NCBI GenBank assembly: GCA_946999385.1
Contig: CAMQCZ010000005.1
Span: 14,466 to 78,465, forward strand
Length of the DNA: 64,000 bases
Source of the DNA: an uncultured Lachnoanaerobaculum sp.
GTDB taxonomy: Bacteria; Bacillota; Clostridia; Lachnospirales; Lachnospiraceae
Direction of reading: 5' to 3'
Positions 61,195 through 64,000 of this stretch are shown here, piece by piece; the stretch's first letter is position 1; every line of letters begins with the position of its first letter. The position numbers were made by a program, and so were the translations under genes. The notes beneath the pieces were generated by a model. It saw nothing but the letters and a program-made list of their open reading frames with translations. It searched no databases and was not told the origin of the DNA.

Positions 61195-63612
61195 TTATTT
61201 AACTACAATATTAATAATTTTCTTAGGAATATATATTTTTTTTACGATTTCACCATCTATTTTATTTGCCTGATTTAGGGCTGCCAAGCCTTTCTCTATA
61301 GCTTCTTCATTAGAAATATCTGAAGCTATACTAATTATAAGCTTAGTTTTTCCATTTACCTGAACCGGAATTTCTATAATCTCATCCTTCAACTTACTCT
61401 GGTCAAATTCAGGCCATTTATTATTAAAAATACTATCTTTATAGCCCAAATTTTCATATAACTCTTCAGATATATGAGGTGCAAATGGAGAAAGTAAAAT
61501 AAGAAAAGTTCTTAGAGTTTCCTTATCTATACCACCATATTTTTTAGCTAAGTCAATAAGCTTATTATTATATTCCATAAATCCTGCAACTACGGTATTT
61601 AAGCTAAATGCCTTAAGTCTATAATCTATATCGGCAACTAATCTATGTCTTAACTTATCCATTTCAGGATTGGCTTTTATATCTTTATCTTTAGATGCCA
61701 TAACCAAATTGTAGAAACGATTTAAGAAACGAGCAACTCCGTCAATACCTCTATCATCCCAAGTGGCATCAAGCTCAGGTGGTCCTACAAATAATTCATA
61801 CATTCTCAAGGCATCGCAACCATAATCTCTAACCAACTCATCCGGTGAAACTACATTGCCTTTAGATTTACTCATTTTTGTACCATCACTTCCATTAATC
61901 ATACCTTGATTGAATAATTTTATAAATGGCTCTTCAAAATCAATAACACCTATATCATACAAAAATTTGGTATAAAATCTTGAATATAATAAATGTAAGA
62001 CAGCGTGCTCTACACCACCTACATACATATCTACAGGTAAATATTTATTAGCCTTTTCTTTTGATACAAGCTCATTAGAATTATTTACATCTACATATCT
62101 TAAAAAATACCAACTTGAGCCTGCCCATTGAGGCATAGTATTAGTTTCTCTTTTTGCTTTCATACCACAGCATGGACAAGTTGTATTTACCCACTCATCT
62201 ATAGCTGCAAGCGGTGATTCCCCTGTACCTGTCGGCTGATAAGATTCTACATCAGGTAGTAATAATGGTAAATCTTCTTCTTTTACTGCTACATTACCAC
62301 ATTTTGGGCAATGCACTATAGGAATAGGCTCACCCCAATATCTTTGCCTTGAAAAAACCCAGTCTCTTAATTTAAAATTAACCTGCTTCTTACCAAAGCC
62401 TAATTTTTCTATCATTTCAGGAGCTTCTTTTTTTAATATTGATGACTCCATACCATTCCATGCTCCGGAATTAATCATAATTCCACTTGCTTGTGTATAA
62501 GGCTGTGTCATATTTTCTATTTCTTGTCCATTTTCTGAAATAACCTGAACTATAGGTAAATTGAATTTTTTTGCAAATTCAAAATCTCTATCATCATGAG
62601 CCGGAACACACATAATGGCACCTGTTCCATAGTCTGCAAGAACATAGTCTGATAGCCATATAGGAGTTTTTTTATTATTTAAAGGATTTATAGCATAAGC
62701 ACCTGTAAATACACCTGTTTTTTCTTTAGCCTGCATTCTATCAACATTTGATTTCATAGAAGCATCAAAAATATATTGTTCAACCTCCTTTAAATTTTCT
62801 TTTTTACTTATTTTTTTTGCAAGCTCATGTTCAGGCGACAATACCATAAATGTAGCTCCATAAAGGGTATCAGGTCTTGTAGTATAAACATTTATTTTTT
62901 CATCGCTACCATCTACCTTAAATTCGACCTCTGCACCATAGCTTTTTCCTATCCATTCAGCCTGCATTTTTTTTACTTTATCAGGCCAATCAAGCTTATC
63001 CAAATCATTTAATAATCTGTCTGCATACTCTGTTATTTTAAGCATCCATTGTCTTAAATTTTTCTTTGTAACAGGGCTTTTACAACGTTCACAAAGACCA
63101 TTTACAACCTCTTCATTAGCTAATCCTGTCTTACATGACGGACACCAATTTATAGGAAATTCCTTTTCATAAGCCAAGCCTTTTTTAAACATTTGTATGA
63201 AAATCCATTGAGTCCACTTATAAAAATTAGGATCTGTTGTATTGACTTCCATATTCCAATCATATATAGCTGCAATTTCATCAATCTGCTTTTTTATACT
63301 ATCAACATTTTCTTTTGTGGATTTTTTAGGATGTACCTTCATCTTTATTGCATAATTTTCAGCAGGTAAGCCAAAAGCATCAAAACCCATAGGATGTATT
63401 ACATAATTACCCTTTAAAATATGATATCTTGACCATACATCACTAATTACATAGCCTCTCCAATGTCCTACATGCAAGCCTGAGGCTGAAGGATATGGAA
63501 ACATATCCAAGCAATAATATTTTGGCTTTTTTCCATCATCTATATTTATAGGATTTTCCTTCCACTTTTTTTTCCATTTCTTTTCAATAGCACTATGATT
63601 ATACTGCGACAT
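61195..63612 (-). CDS. leuS: Leucyl-tRNA synthetase
   Basis: The start is ATG at 63612 (MSQYNHSAIEKKW) with a GGAGGAG site; the TTG four codons upstream overlaps that site. The 805-residue class I enzyme has the HIGH-type SGLHVGHWRGYV, an editing insertion, Zn-type cysteines (CPSC, CERC; CPKC, CPCC) and the KMSKSKGNVVSPDEL motif. It charges tRNA(Leu). Unlike thrS it has no T-box; it follows an HPr gene by 20 bp. Confidence 0.97.
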   Translation of the reverse strand: MSQYNHSAIEKKWKKKWKENPINIDDGKKPKYYCLDMFPYPSASGLHVGHWRGYVISDVWSRYHILKGNYVIHPMGFDAFGLPAENYAIKMKVHPKKSTKENVDSIKKQIDEIAAIYDWNMEVNTTDPNFYKWTQWIFIQMFKKGLAYEKEFPINWCPSCKTGLANEEVVNGLCERCKSPVTKKNLRQWMLKITEYADRLLNDLDKLDWPDKVKKMQAEWIGKSYGAEVEFKVDGSDEKINVYTTRPDTLYGATFMVLSPEHELAKKISKKENLKEVEQYIFDASMKSNVDRMQAKEKTGVFTGAYAINPLNNKKTPIWLSDYVLADYGTGAIMCVPAHDDRDFEFAKKFNLPIVQVISENGQEIENMTQPYTQASGIMINSGAWNGMESSILKKEAPEMIEKLGFGKKQVNFKLRDWVFSRQRYWGEPIPIVHCPKCGNVAVKEEDLPLLLPDVESYQPTGTGESPLAAIDEWVNTTCPCCGMKAKRETNTMPQWAGSSWYFLRYVDVNNSNELVSKEKANKYLPVDMYVGGVEHAVLHLLYSRFYTKFLYDIGVIDFEEPFIKLFNQGMINGSDGTKMSKSKGNVVSPDELVRDYGCDALRMYELFVGPPELDATWDDRGIDGVARFLNRFYNLVMASKDKDIKANPEMDKLRHRLVADIDYRLKAFSLNTVVAGFMEYNNKLIDLAKKYGGIDKETLRTFLILLSPFAPHISEELYENLGYKDSIFNNKWPEFDQSKLKDEIIEIPVQVNGKTKLIISIASDISNEEAIEKGLAALNQANKIDGEIVKKIYIPKKIINIVVK

Positions 63613-63632
63613 AATCTCCTCCAAATTAAAAT

Positions 63633-63896
63633 TTATTCTCCAAAGCCTGAATTTATCAAATTTGCGATATCTTCTAAAGCTTCTTCTTCATCTTTTCCAT
63701 TGATTTCTAATTCTATTTCATCATTAAATTTAATGCAAGCTCCTAATACACTAAGCACGCTTTTTGCATTATATTTTGAATTTTCAAATATTATATTAAT
63801 TTTAGAATTATATTTTAAAGCTTCTTTACAAAGATTTCCTGCAGGTCTTAAATGTAAACCGTTATTATTTATTATTTTCAATTTTTGTTTTAACAT
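63633..63896 (-). CDS. HPr-family phosphocarrier
   Basis: The 87-residue protein has His15 in GLHLRPAG, the phosphotransfer residue, and Ser46 in NAKSVLSV, the regulatory phosphorylation site of Bacillota HPr/Crh proteins. Family length is 85-88 residues. It is upstream of leuS, 20 bp away. Possession of His15 makes it PTS-capable, unlike Crh; whether it is the main HPr cannot be told. Confidence 0.93.
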   Translation of the reverse strand: MLKQKLKIINNNGLHLRPAGNLCKEALKYNSKINIIFENSKYNAKSVLSVLGACIKFNDEIELEINGKDEEEALEDIANLINSGFGE

Positions 63897-63944
63897 ATCT
63901 TCACCTTAATAAATTAATTGACTGTTCTTTTTAATTTTAAGCTC

Positions 63945-64000
63945 TTATTCCTGCTTAGCTTCGTCATCAATATTTTCTTTTATTCCTTCTTGAGTTGTAC
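63945..64000 (-). CDS. C-terminal fragment of an unidentified gene
   Basis: The last 17 codons of a minus-strand frame (TTQEGIKENIDDEAKQE, then TAA) enter from the right edge, 48 bp before the HPr gene. The tail is too short to identify. HPr-type genes in Bacillota often follow whiA, so that is the contextual guess. Confidence 0.4.
   Translation of the reverse strand, partial: TTQEGIKENIDDEAKQE

Overview
The window is a low-GC, AT-rich stretch (roughly 70% A+T by eye) from a Gram-positive anaerobe, most likely a member of the Clostridia. The evidence is the absence of any outer-membrane genes, an RNase Y, a bifunctional class A PBP, NlpC/P60 and choline-binding-type wall proteins, T-box, FMN and THF riboswitches, ECF-type vitamin transporters, a Ser-46 type HPr, and a Stickland-type selenoprotein reductase read through an in-frame UGA. 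I cannot name the genus. No tRNA, rRNA, CRISPR array, prophage or insertion sequence was seen; the window is chromosomal core plus one accessory surface-glycan locus.

Layout. 1-3.2 kb: sugar-kinase-like fragment, a YbaK-type deacylase and two secreted NlpC/P60 hydrolases. 3.2-10.5 kb: one apparent minus-strand operon leuB-ilvD-ilvB-serC-serA-DUF1700 joining branched-chain and serine synthesis. 10.7-16.3 kb: choline-binding-repeat protein, rny, a two-component system, and ribU behind an FMN riboswitch. 16.4-19.9 kb: tyrS, coaBC and divergent coaX. 20.0-21.6 kb: a redox cassette of a 46-residue CXXC membrane peptide, a polyferredoxin-like membrane protein and a TlpA-like lipoprotein. 21.7-25.3 kb: AraC-type response regulator, small alarmone synthetase, Mrp ATPase, a tiny membrane protein, and folT behind a THF riboswitch. 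25.5-30.7 kb: thrS with a T-box, and divergent pbp1A. 30.8-34.0 kb: selenium-type cassette (DUF3343, yedF, yedE; divergent cysteine-desulfurase-like gene and an Rrf2 regulator). 34.5-38.6 kb: mgtE, pnp, rpsO. 38.7-43.6 kb: an ICMT-like protein, then a YkvI-like permease with a GrdB-type selenoprotein and GrdE-type proprotein. 43.8-47.6 kb: zwf, gnd and a lactonase, a complete oxidative pentose phosphate branch. 48.0-61.0 kb: a 13-kb glycan operon with heptose genes (hddA, gmhA), CDP-3,6-dideoxyhexose genes (rfbF, rfbG, rfbH), two GT2 enzymes, three large polytopic membrane proteins, a LicD enzyme and a mini XRE regulator. 61.2-64.0 kb: leuS, an HPr and the tail of another gene.

How the parts fit. 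The selenium cassette and the UGA-decoded reductase subunit fit one physiology: selenium mobilisation feeding selenocysteine for reductive amino-acid or amine fermentation. The reductase locus holds only the substrate-binding component (B) and a permease, so GrdA, GrdC and GrdD must lie elsewhere; the substrate (glycine, sarcosine, betaine or another amine) cannot be fixed from sequence alone. The glycan operon encodes precursors for two unusual sugars, but neither precursor pathway is complete here. The most interesting regions are the selenoprotein operon with its paired operator-like repeats, the selenium cassette with a 24-bp palindrome between divergent genes, the CXXC/polyferredoxin/TlpA cassette, and the glycan operon.
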